Shown: positions 51,484 through 61,895, numbered from the stretch's first letter. The stretch: 64,000 bases of DNA from Lepidostoma basale (GCA_022606425.2 JAHDVF020001350.1:806001-870000), one strand, 5' to 3'. Notes: generated by a model not told the origin, from the letters alone. Program-made: numbers and translations.

Positions 51484-51815
51484 GCCCATCCAAAAAAGGC
51501 AAGATGGCGGTGCATAATGGTATTCTTGTGCCGACCTTTATGTATGGAAGTGTAGCATGGAACTGGCAAAAGAAGGAAGAAAGTAGAATAAATGCAGTAG
51601 AAATGAGATCTCTACGACGAATGTGTGGTAAATCTGTATACGATAGAGTGTCAAACGCAAGTATAAGAAGTGAATGCGGTGCAAATGAAAGTGTTATGAA
51701 TAAAATAATGAAAGGATAGTTTAGATGGTTTGGAAACATGGAAAGAATCAGTGAAGTGAATCGGTGAAGAAAGTATATGTAAATGACGTGAACGGAACTA
51801 GAAATAGAGGAAGTA

Positions 51816-52160
51816 TTCGCGATCGGTTAGAAAGTATAATAGAACAAAATATGCAAGTTTTAAATTCAGTAGGAATGTAATATGAAAAAGATGGGTTTTC
51901 AGCTTAGATCTGAAATCTGTTGGATCATTTATGTATCTGAGTTGTGAAGAAAGATTGTTTCAAGCTGATGGACCGGCTACCACGAACGCTCAATCGAGGA
52001 GCGAAATTTGTACTAGGGCAACGCTTTGGCTCAACTAATCTTCCTATTGCCGAGGAGTTCGCCGAGCGAAGTGTGAATTTACTTGAATTTAGGTTGTCCA
52101 TTATACAGAGTTCGGATATATAATTTGGAGCCATTCCGTGTAACGCTTTGAAGACTGTCT
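51816..52160 (-). mobile_element. LINE-C (CR1-like) C-terminus
   Basis: The minus frame includes TVFKALHGMAPNYISELCI, FTLRSANSSAIGRLVEPKRCPSTNFAPRLSVRGS and (next frame) FRSKLKTHLF. This is the CR1-type C-terminal pattern. It abuts LINE-A at 51815. Confidence 0.75.
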
Positions 52161-52162
52161 TC

Positions 52163-52495
52163 TTCTTTTTCTTCTTCCTCAGCCTATTCCTGTCCACTCC
52201 TGGACAAAGGCCTCCTCCATTCGCTTCCATGTCAATCTGTCCTGTGCAGACTGCATCGAGGTTATTCCGACGTGTCTGTTCAGATCATCCTTCCACCGTA
52301 GTTGCGGTCGCTCTGCACTTCTCCAAGACAGCAGTCTTCTTGTTCACTTTTCATATGAGCTTCTGGCTACGTGACCTGCCCATTGCCATTTTAGAGTCGC
52401 CACCCGGTGGATGATATCAGTGACATTTGTTTTTCTCTCACCGTATCGTTTGTGACTCTGTCTCTTAGGCTTATTCCTAACATGGCTCTTCGACA
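52163..52495 (-). mobile_element. RTE family D C-terminus
   Basis: Minus: ATLKWQWAGHVARSSYEK, then shifted GRPQLRW, WKRMEEAFVQEWTGIG and a GAAGAAGAAAAAGAAG end. It stops upstream at KSHVRNKPKRQSHKRYG. Same family as 1936 and 42225. Confidence 0.8.
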
Positions 52496-53672
52496 GTCTT
52501 CTTCCTGAAAACTGTCCACCAGAGTTTATCCCGGATTCTTTCTGGAGTCTAAAACTAGTTGTTTGGTTATCTATATAAATAAAAGGCGATCTTCCGGGTG
52601 TGTGTGGACTATTTCTGAGGTTATTCCTGAGCTGATCATTTTCCAAGTTATACACTTCCTTAATAGATAGACATAGGTGGGCATAGGCATATTTTTGTTA
52701 TTAATCGAGCTCTAATTAACTTTGTAAATTTATAAATTTTCGTAGTGCGAGCGAGTATAGACCTTCATGTTCGTATCACCTGAGTATCGATCTTTAGAGT
52801 CTATATTCGCTTGGCGTGATAAGATGCAAATTAGTGGCTTTTTTGACTCTTTGCGTGGTCAGATATGAAATTAGTCGCTCCTTTGAACTGAAAAATATAC
52901 GCACGTATAGGGATGGGCAAAACGACTCATCTCAGGGATCTGATCTGAACGGTTCCGCTCAGCAAAGTGAGCCGACTCTTTTTAACGATCCACGGTTCAC
53001 CATTTTGAGTCGTTCAAAGTTTGAAATTATTTTAGTGACCTTTTTTTTTGCTCCTCGACCAAAAAAGTTGATTCCGGTAAAAAAAAAAAATTCACCAGGA
53101 TAAATTTTCTGTCGATGAGCTAAAAAAAAAATTCACAACGACAAACAACTTTTTTGACAAACGACTCGATAATTATCAAGAAGAATCGGCTCACTTTACT
53201 GAGCGGAACCATTCAGCTCAGATCCCTTAAAGAGATCACTAAAAATAGTCGACTCTTTTGCAATAATATACGATTCACCGAGCGCAGAGGTCGGCAAAAT
53301 GCGGCTCCGGAGCCGCTCGATAATTATCAAGAAGAATCGGCTCACTTTACTGAGCGGAAAGCGCAGAGGTCGGCAAAATGCGGCTCCGGAGCCGAAGGGG
53401 TTTGTTGAAAGAAAAAATAATCGCGAGATACTTGCTTACCATCGCATCATTCATCAAGAACGCTCTGTCCGCAGACATTTCCAGAAGAAATTTGTAAAGT
53501 TATGGAATTGGTGATTACGATTATCAATTCCGGTTTAGCTAAAACTCTTAATCATCATCGCCAATTCAAAGATTTTTAGTCATCATCTTCAACGCCTGAA
53601 ATAGTATTACTGACTCTTGCTGATCTTTCGCTTTTCGCTTCTACATATTCATGCGGACAATTTTATTCAAGC

Positions 53673-53768
53673 ATGAATTTTAACAAGAGTAAACTACGAA
53701 GTCGTCTTATTGATGAGAACATGGAATTGTGCCTAAAATTAAGAATAACAACAAACAAACATGCATCA
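53673..53768 (+). pseudogene. hAT transposase C-terminal remnant
   Basis: Frame MNFNKSKLRSRLIDENMELC followed by LKLRITTNKHAS: the KSR.RSRL.DE.L...L...T end of SPIN/GTF2IRD2-type hAT transposases, dimerisation domain end. The rest of the transposase is gone or unreadable. Confidence 0.65.
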
Positions 53769-54060
53769 GGTCCATAATAACATACGGAATCAAAGCAAGA
53801 GCAGACACTGTCAGAACCAGACTGCGACCTATTGTGGGGAGAACCGTTAGAGATAGGATACCCAACGAATAAATTCGCAAATCCTGCAACATTGAAGACA
53901 TAGTGAGATGGAGTAGGCAGAGACATCGAGAGAATGGATCCAGCAAGAATTCCTAATATCGTGATGCAAGAGACTCCAGAGGGCCGTCGACCACCAGGAT
54001 GACCACCAAAGAGATGGAGAGAAGGCTGGTCGCCTTCATCACAGGAAGAAGTATGAAATA
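53769..54060 (+). mobile_element. RTE-type family K end inserted in hAT
   Basis: ITYGIKARADTVRTRLRPIVGRTVRDRIPNE.IRKSCNIEDIVRWSRQRHREN, then shifted EGRRPPGRPPKRWREGWSPSSQEE and stop. Ends in AGGAAGAAG. Confidence 0.75.
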
Positions 54061-54631
54061 ATGTTTTATTCAGTGTACCCGTAATTGAATGAAGTGCAAA
54101 AATTATAATAAAGGTTATCTAAATCAATAAACATATTTGGCTCTCAATTTTTTTTTAAATCGTTGTAAAGTACGCATTTGGCTCTTTGGCTAATAATTTT
54201 GCCGACCCCCCTGACCTAGCGGATCATTGAGCTGCCGCTCTTTTTTTTATGGATCATCGCTCACCCGCTCACCAAAACGATTCGAATCTTTGAGTCGACT
54301 CGTGAGCGGATTGCCCATCCCTATCTCTGAAATGTCAAATTTGAATTGCGTGTTAGTTTCGTAAGTAAAATATTTATATTTCTAATTCATATATATCTTC
54401 AGTTTATTCTATTTTGCCGTTGAAATGAATACAGATTATATTTCCGCATTACATATTTCAAAGTTTTAGTTCTAAATTATATCGAATTTATATAGATAGA
54501 AATGAAATTACATACCTATCGTTTTACTTACGTATTATTTTAGGTTATGTTATGAATACATGGAAAAACGTTAAATTCTAAGTAACAATTCTATGAATTG
54601 GTATAATCTATTTTAATAATGTTATTTTATT

Positions 54632-54687
54632 GTGGGGAGAACCGTTAGAGATAGGATACCCAACGAATAAATTCGCAAATCCTGCAA
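54632..54687 (+). repeat. 56-bp duplicate of family K sequence
   Basis: TTGTGGGGAGAACCGTTAG.. to AAATCCTGCAA is identical to about 53835-53889. No flanking K sequence on either side, so it is a copied patch rather than an independent LINE insertion. Confidence 0.65.
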
Positions 54688-55011
54688 GGAATCTGGTTCT
54701 GGTTCTGATTTAAAAAAAAATATTTGATTCATGTGGTGCTCCTGTCAATTTGGAGATATTTCCTGTATAAGTGAATTGTTTTGGTCAATTTGATTGTTGC
54801 CGCACTTTGTGATAGTTATTTGTGACACGAAATACGTTTTCACTCTTCTGATGTTAAAATAATACAAGTTTTTTCGTTTATAAAAAGAATTTTGACAGGT
54901 GTAAAAATAAATTTTTCATTTGTTCCAATGACAATTTGAATAAATTCTTCAATCAAATTTTCAAGTTTTTGCTGGTGTTGGATTGTTTTAAGTGCCTAAT
55001 TAAAATTAAAA

Positions 55012-55362
55012 CAGTGGAATAAAAAATTAAATAAACACAAATGTCCGGATCGTCCAGCTGACGACAAGTGCACCATCTAAAAGAACATTATGTGTTAAAT
55101 TATTTTTATGTGTTATTTAATTTTATATCATTGTATTTTGTATAATTTGTTTTAGATTTATTATGTAGACGTTGAATGATTGAAGTGTGCGCGGGAGATG
55201 CCTATTGGTGGCGATGAGGTTCGCAACCCATCACACCGCGTCTCTCGCGTTGGCGAAAAGAGAAGAATGGAGTGCAGCATCGATTAAAATGTTGCAGTCC
55301 ATTCTTTCTGTCTACCCTTTCGGGGAAACGGCGTGATGGTTAGTTAGTTAGTTAGTTATTTT
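55012..55362 (+). mobile_element. SINE-A, near full-length
   Basis: GTGGAATA.., AACACAAATGTCCGGATCGTC, GTGCACCATCTAAAAGAACA, GAGATGCCTATTGGTGGCGA, GGTTCGCAACCCATC, then the LINE-A-type end and TTAGTTAGTTAGTTAGTT. No coding. Compare 10460-10933. Confidence 0.75.
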
Positions 55363-55619
55363 AATGTAAAATTGTTCTGGCAGGGCGATAACCTATAATA
55401 TCTTTTGGATTAGACGATTTACTTCAGCTGTTTTAGTTTTTCTCTGTTATGCTGTGATAGGTAAACATATCCTTACATACAGCATTAGCTGCCTCAGTTG
55501 GAAAAATCCACTAATATAACATTTCCAAATGGTCTGATGTTCCCACGCCAATCTTACAATGATCGAGTGTTTTTTTTTTAAATATACTGCTCATTTTAAT
55601 ATAATTATTTGATTTTTGC

Positions 55620-56335
55620 AGAGATGCCGACGCTAAGGATGATACCAGGAAAGACTCTTTGAGATAGGGTGAGGAACACGGCTATCCACGATATCTCCAA
55701 GGTGGAAGATGTCGTGAGATGGGGCACGCAACGCAAGATACTGGCATGTATGGATCCCACACCCGATTGTTATATTTATGAACTAATTTTGAAATGGTAT
55801 GTACAGGTTGGATTAATTGGTTTAATTCCACTATTAGAGGCAGAACAGGAGTGTCGGACATCATCGGAAGAGTGGCAGCGCTAAAATGGCATGCCGCTCG
55901 CAGCCCTGATGATAGATGAACTGCAACCCGAAACCCAGGACGTCCTCAACTTCGATGGAGGGACGACATTGGATGCGTTTTGCCCAGGATCGACAGACAT
56001 TGAATCAGATGGAGGAGGCCTACGCCCAGGAAGATTGTTATATTTATGAACTAATTTTGAAATGGTATGTACAGGTTGGATTAATTGGTTTAATTCCACT
56101 ATTAGAGGCAGAACAGGAGTGTCGGACATCATCGGAAGAGTGGCAGCGCTAAAATGGCATGCCGCTCGCAGCCCTGATGATAGATGAACTGCAACCCGAA
56201 ACCCAGGACGTCCTCAACTTCGATGGAGGGACGACATTGGATGCGTTTTGCCCAGGATCGATAGACATTGAATCAGATGGAGGAGGCCTACGCCCAGGAG
56301 TGAACGGATATAGGCTCATGATGATGATGATACAA
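55620..56335 (+). mobile_element. RTE-like (K') end with 268-bp tandem duplication
   Basis: 55620-55764: LRMIPGKTL.DRVRNTAIHDISKVEDVVRWGTQRKILA. Then two copies of a 268-bp unit (55765-56032 and 56033-56300), nearly identical, encoding VSDIIGRVAALKWHAARSPDDR, then RNPGRPQLRWRDDIGCVLPRIDRH. The second runs out to the natural end with GATGATGATGATGA. Confidence 0.75.
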
Positions 56336-56408
56336 AACATTGAAACACCTACATGCAACATTTTAAATATTTCTGGAATGGGTAAAATTCTGCAACAATG
56401 AAAGTTCA

Positions 56409-56600
56409 TTGTATGGAATGAATGCTTTAAATTATCAACTGATTTCTGTAGAATCACACTCCAAAGGAGAATTGATTCAATGTATATTTCCAGACATCAC
56501 ACAAATTTACAAATTTCGTCATTGGTTAAGTGAATGTGCATTATTAGCTTCATCTAATGGACATCAAAATCAAGGGTTTTGTTTCTCTAAACATTGTATT
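56409..56600 (+). pseudogene. Helitron helicase remnant
   Basis: MNALNYQLISVESHSKGELIQ followed by CIFPDITQIYKFRHWLSECALLASSNG matches the Helitron Pif1-like helicase segment EELI..VFP.I..NY....WL.ERAILA..N. Stops and loss of the flanks make it a pseudogene. Confidence 0.6.
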
Positions 56601-56628
56601 TCTAAGAGCATTATTATGACCTTGAATG

Positions 56629-57285
56629 GTATATGTATGAATGTTTCATGCAAATGTGATATAGTATATTTATTTGTTTTTTTAATTTCACTTAAAATAT
56701 TAAGGAAAAAAATTAAGACTGGACGTTTAATGGTTTAAACATTAAGCTGAAAAAGATACATATTAACTTTTTTTTGGGTGGCATCTTTAGGGTAACATTT
56801 GAACTACACTATATTAATTTAATATTTTTCCTTTTATTTCTAGGTAACATGAAACGGTGAAATCTGCAAGCTGAAAGATGTCATGAGATGAGGCAGACAA
56901 CCCAGAAGATAATGGAATGCGCGTGTGCAGAGGATGGATCCCACACCTCGATATATGCGTAGATGAAGTGCAACCCGAAACCCAGGACGTCCTCAACTTC
57001 GATGGAGGGACGACATTGGATGCGTGTTGCCCAGGATCGACAGACATTGAAGCAGATGGAGGAGGCCTACGCCCAGGAGTGAACGGATATGAATTGTATA
57101 TGTATGAATGTTTTATGCAAATGTGATATAGTATATTTATTTGTTTTTTTAATTTCACTTAAAATATTGAGGAAAAAAATTAAGACTGGACGTTTAATGG
57201 TTTAAACATAAAGCTGAAAAAGATATATATAAACTTTTTTTTGGGTGGCATCTTTAGGGTAACGTTTGAACTACACTATATTATT
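56629..57285. repeat. 190-bp direct duplication, offset 467
   Basis: 56629-56815 and 57096-57283 match closely (GTATATGTATGAATGTTT.., AAGACTGGACGTTTAATGG, TTTGGGTGGCATCTTTAGGG). Non-coding. The second copy is directly preceded by a K' end (56845-57092). Confidence 0.75.
56845..57092 (+). mobile_element. RTE-like (K') end, third copy
   Basis: KLKDVMR.GRQPRR.WNARVQRMDPTPRYMRR.SATRNPGRPQLRWRDDIGCVLPRIDRH and QMEEAYAQE.TDM: same family as 55620, without the duplication. Confidence 0.7.
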
Positions 57286-57639
57286 AAATCATAACGCGCT
57301 TTTGCACAGCTATGTTTAAGACCATTTGGCATCAAAAACTCATTTCAGACTTTTTGCAAACTTGCCACCTTGGTAATGCCCAGCCTTCAATTGTTCAATT
57401 CACATTAGTATTATTCAAGTTCACAGCAAGTTTGCTTGGATTAAACAAATGTTTTAAAGATATGAACTGAATTAGGATACACACATTCTTGCACCTATAC
57501 ACATGTCATTTTATCCAATAAAATAATTGATATTGAACTTTCATTTTATTTCTTTAATATATATTGGGTGTACGAGTATTTATATACTCTAATATAGCAA
57601 TAGCGAAGCGTTGCCGGGTCAGCTAGTATGAAATAAAGT

Positions 57640-58020
57640 ATGTAAGTACAACTCAATAAGGTAAGTGAGAGGACATTTTGGATTGTGGTCAAATTGATAA
57701 CTCTTCACCACCCATATTGGCAACCATCAAGTGACTTGTGGTATTTTTACGTCTTTTTTCACTGCGGCAACACTGCGGGTCGGATTAAGAGAGTTGTGCG
57801 GTAATTTAATGGGAGTATAAAGAAATGACAGCGGGCATGGTCGCCGCATCGGAGAGCCCACCTGCGGCATTAAATATTCCCGGGAATACGGGCGATGCGG
57901 GACGCGTCCTGTAGAATCCCCCGTGCCGACTGGACACAAATAAGATTATTGCGAGACCCTGACAGGGGATTGCGTGGAAGCCTTCTGGAGTCGGGTGACG
58001 AAACAAGATAACTTTAAAAA
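57640..58020. other. GC-balanced single-copy block
   Basis: 57730-58010 is GC-richer with CGGGAATACGGGCGATGCGG-like composition and no TE motif. The 70-codon minus frame has no known domain. Confidence 0.35.
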
Positions 58021-58032
58021 AATATACAAAAA

Positions 58033-58302
58033 CTAACTAACTAACTAACCATCACGCCGTCTCCCCAAAGGTGTAGGCAGAAAGAATGGACTGCCACACT
58101 TTTCTTTCCTGACATATTTCTCACGCTTCCTCAACATTCAAACATCGTGTCATGCACGCGCGTCGATTTCTCTGACTCCTCACATGGCCGACATTCAATA
58201 TTTGATTTATTTGATCGTGCCACGTTTTCCTCGGTCTTCCTCTATTTCGGGTTCTTTTTACATCGTTAACAAATATTTTTTTTACCATTCTTTCTTCATA
58301 TA
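58033..58302 (-). mobile_element. LINE-A 3' end, minus strand
   Basis: AACTAACTAACTAACC tail, then the usual order up to RGRPRKTWHDQIN and VKKIFVNDV; truncated. Confidence 0.8.
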
Positions 58303-58387
58303 GGTATACATAATGTTCATAATAACATTATTTTGCAACGATAATCTTAACATGAAATTCCGACAAAGAATGATTAAATATTATATA

Positions 58388-58889
58388 AGGTGTTTTTTTT
58401 AGAGGTATACAATACGTATTTAAAATGAAAAAAAACATTAAAATAATAATAATGTCTATGATATTGGCTTATTTAACAGATTATTTTATTTCATATTGTT
58501 TAAATATGATTTCGGGCATATGAACGCCACGGCTAGGTCGAATGAAGCGCAATCGTGAAATCCAATTTTCGACAATTGTCGTCTTTGTGGATGCGTATTT
58601 TCCACTAGAGTGTACGTGGTGAGAAAACGATCCATGGTCTTCCGAATAACTTGCTCGGATGGAAAATTATGTTGACCGTAAAATTGACGTAGTGCACGAT
58701 AAGTTAGGCGAACCGAACCATGATTTTCAAAATAAATTTCCACAATTTGCAATCGCTGTTCTGACGTCAGTTTTCACATGGTAAAATGGCAAAATGTACT
58801 AGCTACAAATCAACTGTCAACTTTTAAATTAACGGTCTGTAGAAACAATGTTGTCAGTTTAAAAACCAAACCTCTAAAAAAAACACCCC
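58388..58889 (-). mobile_element. 502-bp mariner/Tc1-type deletion derivative
   Basis: TIRs AGGTGTTTTTTTTAGAGGT (58388-58406) and its near-exact complement (58870-58889). Flanking ATATA on both sides matches TA targeting. The minus frame 58486-58752 is a helix-turn-helix of the DUF4817 type found at the N-terminus of mariner-like transposases: VEIYFENHGSVRLTYRALRQ, then FPSEQVIRKTMDRFLTTYTL. The DDE catalytic half is absent, so it is non-autonomous. Confidence 0.75.
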
Positions 58890-58951
58890 ATATATAGTCT
58901 GTTCTACTATATGGCTGCGAAACCTGGACTCTGAAAGTGAATGTAATGATG

Positions 58952-59027
58952 TTAAATGACTGATGCCTTAAACATTTATGCTGTTTGTAATGTCTTTTGA
59001 GTAAATAAACTGATTTGATTTGATTTG
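58952..59027 (+). mobile_element. 76-bp LINE-B insertion in LINE-E
   Basis: Only the final LINE-B UTR and TGATTTGATTTGATTTG tail. A TGATG sequence flanks both sides. Confidence 0.75.
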
Positions 59028-59424
59028 ATGACCCAGTTGGAAGCGTTCAAGATGTGGATATATCGCAGAATGCTCCGTATACCGTGGACCGATAGGGTCA
59101 GTAATGCAAACGTACTGCAGAGAGCCAGAGGCAATAGAGAGCTGTTGTCGAGTGTGAAAATTATAAAGTTCTCATATTTGGGTCATGTGTTAAGGGGAGA
59201 AAAATACCACCTCCTTCGAATGATATTAATGGGTAAAGTGGAAGGACGTCGGGGAGTTGGTAGAAGGCAGCCTTCCTGGCTGCGGAACATCAAAGAGCGG
59301 ACAGGAATAACAAGAGTTCAGAAACTGTTACAAGTGGCGCAGGATAGAGATGCCTTTGCTGCAGTGATCGCTAACGTTGGGAGGACCTGACACGGCACCG
59401 AAAGAATAAGAATAATGGCATCCC

Positions 59425-59470
59425 AAATTTTATTCGCGACAGGTGTTTCGCCTACCGATTTTGGCATCAT
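59425..59470 (-). repeat. Hammerhead-like motif
   Basis: Minus: TGATGCC, loop, GGCGAAACACCTGTC then GCG. Stem GCC/GGC and GAAA, UC are there, but C3 and A9 are not and CACCTG is not a perfect palindrome. Confidence 0.35.
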
Positions 59471-59479
59471 TATGTTATG

Positions 59480-60395
59480 TACCTAACCACCCGTTACCAC
59501 AAATCACTTTCTTACGTCTCTATATTTTCAATCAATATTTGTTTATATTACCTAAGTAAACATTTGGGGATTCAGAGATGTATTAATTGATCTGTTCCCA
59601 CGTCTTCGTCCGAGGTTATTGATCTGTTCCTACAGGTACCTACATGTGTCATCGAACAAAGAGATGCACACTATTTAAGCCGAACCGCATCTTTAAACTA
59701 GATACAATTGCATTTCCTTAAAAGTAACACGTCCAGATACAATTACAACTCTTCTTTACCTATGTGATTTCTTATTGTTTATCGTCTTAAAATAAAGTTC
59801 TATACATAAAAATTCAATCGTGTTGGAAGTTATTCCATCCCTAAAATCCTCACCCGAAGGATAAATCATAAAATTGATGGCAAAGTGGCAAGACCCATTA
59901 AAAACATAAAAATTAGGTTTAACAATTTTTTTAATATAAAAAAATGTGAGACCATAACTATATACCATAAATAATAACATAGTAATACCATAAATAAAAT
60001 ATTCAACAGTAAGAATTTATGATTTTTTTAAATGAGAATATTATAATAAAGATGTGTGTCAATATAATATATAATAGTTATGCACAGGTCAAAATTTCTG
60101 AAATAATTTTATCTGAAAATGTCAGAAGTATACACATTGTTGAAATTTGAGCAGGGGTCGTCTGCGAACTTTTCTTGTCCTCTTATACTTTATTTGCTCC
60201 GCGAGATAAAAGATACACTCATGCATGCTCGCTTAATGCCTCCCGTTACATTCCAATGGGAGCCATTGGCGGGACGTGACACTTATACCATGATTACAAA
60301 CTTCTTCCAAAAGTCAAATTTAAATAACATAATCGTAGCGTTATAACCATGCCATTCTTTCTGCTCCCTTTTTCCCGTTATCGGGTCGTTTTTTT
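59480..60395. other. No gene recognised
   Basis: AT-rich, with a mixed patch at about 60150-60290. Frames of 74-75 codons are without motif. Confidence 0.4.
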
Positions 60396-60399
60396 AATC

Positions 60400-60705
60400 A
60401 CTTGATCCCGATGTTTTGAACATTCATCCTGTGATGAAGACAACCATATGTATGACATGGCCAAACCACTGAAGTGAAAGCTGATTCCATTTTTTGTGGA
60501 CGGTGGAAACATCGTTCTCAAAGCCCTGCAACTGGAGGATGGAAGGAGGGAACCGGGTCGGTTTCCTGGAACGTGGATGTCCACAATTAGGAAAGACCTG
60601 ATGGCGCTGGGACTGGACAACCAGATGACTCAGGAGCGCGAGACTTGGCGGAGCCGTAACAGGAGAGCTGACTCCAAATAACGGGAAATAGCCAGGTGAA
60701 AACAT
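60400..60705 (+). mobile_element. RTE-clade C-terminus
   Basis: Frame 60496-60681: VLKALQLEDGRREPGRFPGTWM followed by STIRKDLMALGLDNQMTQERETWRSRNRRADSK stop: the (V)VKTAL.LEV.G.R..GRPK.RW.D...KD....GL...M..DR..WR...R.ADP end of RTE elements. Upstream frame shifted. Confidence 0.75.
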
Positions 60706-60885
60706 TACAAATAAATGTAATGTTTACAGCATCTATTTGAGAACAGGTAAAATAAATAGAACGTATGAGAGATGGTTCGACTTGAGGAAGATAAGATACT
60801 TTCTAAAGTGAAGATTATATGTCTTTTGAATGTACTTTCACTTATATGAAAGACGTCGATCTCAGAGGAGAACATCTTCAGTAGA
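60706..60885 (-). mobile_element. LINE-B 3' end, diverged
   Basis: Minus-strand UTR and C-terminus (LESILSS.., TFKRHI, KMFSSEIDVFHISES); the TGATTTG tail is replaced by ATTACAAATAAATGTAATG. Confidence 0.65.
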
Positions 60886-60889
60886 CTGT

Positions 60890-61490
60890 TCCAAGTTCAA
60901 GTCTAAGTCGGATGTTATATTACAAATCATACATTTATTACAAAAATATTTTAGAACGATAGACGAGAAATTCGTTTAAATGGCTATTATTGGAGCTTAA
61001 TTTTTAAAAAAAGTTTTATGAACCGCCACTGCAAAGAGTAGCGCAGTAAGTAGGCCCCATATTGGCCTTTGTCTGAGAATCCTCCACCGATGCGCTAAAG
61101 AAAAATCAGCAGAAACTATCCGACCGTACACGAACTTCCATTCTTGTACCTTCAATTATGAATGGGTTACTTTGACTTTTATTTGAGTTTCACTTGAAAC
61201 CAGTTACAACTTGCATTGTGATTTTAATTTAAACCATTCTTATTCCTTCATTAGTGATGGGAGATAAACAAAAGAAAACGGCGGCATTTTTGAATTCTGA
61301 TTTTTTTGAGTTACGAGAAAAGACGAATTGAATAAATTTGAATTGTAGAACATTAACTGAATTGAGATGAAGTTGAGGAATGTTAATGAAGGAGATCGAG
61401 AATAACATAGCATGAATAAATTAAATAATGAAATAAAAAAAAAAGATTTAAAAAAATATTATTATATATTTAGTTTTCTTCCACTTGTGT
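60890..61490. other. No feature recognised
   Basis: AT-rich single-copy sequence; no ORF of note. Confidence 0.45.
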
Positions 61491-61494
61491 TTAT

Positions 61495-61895
61495 CTGCGA
61501 CCGGTTTAGGCAAACACAGTGGAAGCACACTTAATATAACTGACTAACTAACTAACCATCACGCCATTTTCCCGGGGGGTGGGCAGAGAGGATGGATCGC
61601 CACAATGGCCTGTCCTGGCATACCTCTCGGGATTCATCTACATTCATACATCGTACCATGCACGCACGTCGATTATCGACTTCGAATGTGGCCGCCTTTT
61701 AGTAATTGATTAATTTGGTCATGCCATGTTTTCCTCGGTCGTCCTCTGCTTCTTTTCGCACTCACGCTGCTTGTGTACAACTTTTTAACCATTCTACTCT
61801 CATCCATTCGTTCAAAATAATGTATCAAAAGTTTTTTGGTTTGATTATTAAAAATGAACTTCTATCAAGAAATTTCAATTAAAAATATTGTGTTA
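61495..61895 (+). repeat. h4 repeat split by LINE-A
   Basis: 61495-61536 (GACCGGTTTAGGCAAACACA.., GTGGAAGCACAC) and 61818-61895 (TGTATCAAAAG, AATGAACTTCTATCAAG) are consecutive in the copy at 15830-15985. Its ribozyme is disrupted. Confidence 0.5.
61537..61817 (-). mobile_element. LINE-A 3' end inserted in h4 repeat
   Basis: GACTAACTAACTAACC tail, GKMA.., RACMVRCMNVDESREVCQD and KLYTSSVSAKRSR subfamily marker; ends near RMDESRMV. Confidence 0.75.

Larger units (their letters stand above)
50860..51815 (+). mobile_element. LINE-A copy interrupted by two other LINE ends
   Basis: 50860-50945 carries the RVGAGNRVNCALKVVI region. The same LINE-A resumes at 51498 with MAVHNGILVPTFMYGSVAWNWQKKEESRINAVEMRSLRRMCGKSVYDRVSNASIRSECGANES (frame 51504-51719) and ends without tail at 51815. 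The gap holds LINE-B and a LINE of type M. Confidence 0.75.
53285..54213 (+). mobile_element. hAT element nested in the outer one, 8-bp TSD
   Basis: Ends CAGAGGTCGGCAAAAT (53285) and the complement of ATTTTGCCGACCCCCCTG (54213), the typical hAT CAG.GGTCGGCAAA terminus. TSD ACCGAGCG (53277-53284) versus ACCTAGCG (54214-54221), 7 of 8. A second left terminus at 53363 shows a rearranged 5' side. Contains a transposase scrap and an RTE insertion. Confidence 0.75.
52908..54323. mobile_element. hAT-like outer element
   Basis: TAGGGATGGGCAA at 52908-52920 and its exact complement at 54311-54323 are 13-bp TIRs of hAT style. The inner arms share GAGCGG.., GAGTCG motifs. No matching 8-bp TSD was found. 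A 45-bp internal block (CTCGATAATTATCAAGAAG..) is duplicated at about 53163 and 53314. Confidence 0.55.
52570..57626 (+). mobile_element. Candidate 5-kb Helitron with nested insertions
   Basis: 5' end TCTATATAAATAAAAGG after an A (52569). 3' end: hairpin GCAATAGC..GCGTTGC (57597-57614), 8 bases, then CTAG at 57623-57626 followed by T. Thus an A|T target as Helitrons use. A Pif1-type helicase remnant at 56409-56590 lies in the same orientation. Whether both ends belong to one insertion is inference. Confidence 0.5.
58335..59408 (+). mobile_element. LINE-E copy with two insertions
   Basis: Pieces 58335-58387 (NDNLNMKFRQRMIKYYI), 58890-58951 (SVLLYGCETWTLKVNVMM) and 59028-59408 (QLEAFKMWIYRRMLRIPWTDRVSNANVL, ISYLGHVLR-like, KVEGRRGVGRRQPSWLRNIKERTG, FAAVIANVGRT stop). 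Same family as 34443-35190. Confidence 0.85.

Noticed and set aside
53154..53514. Two overlapping 70-84-codon proteins
   Set aside because: They read through hAT termini and duplicated arm sequence.
56409..56738. Host gene with a 109-codon frame
   Set aside because: The GELIQ followed by CIFPDITQIY..WLSECALLASSN stretch is the Helitron helicase pattern; the rest is UTR-like duplicated sequence.
40846..57626. One 17-kb Helitron from the 5' end at 40846 to the CTAG at 57626
   Set aside because: A closer 5' end exists at 52570, and unrelated TE blocks fill the interval. The 40846 end is treated as an orphan.
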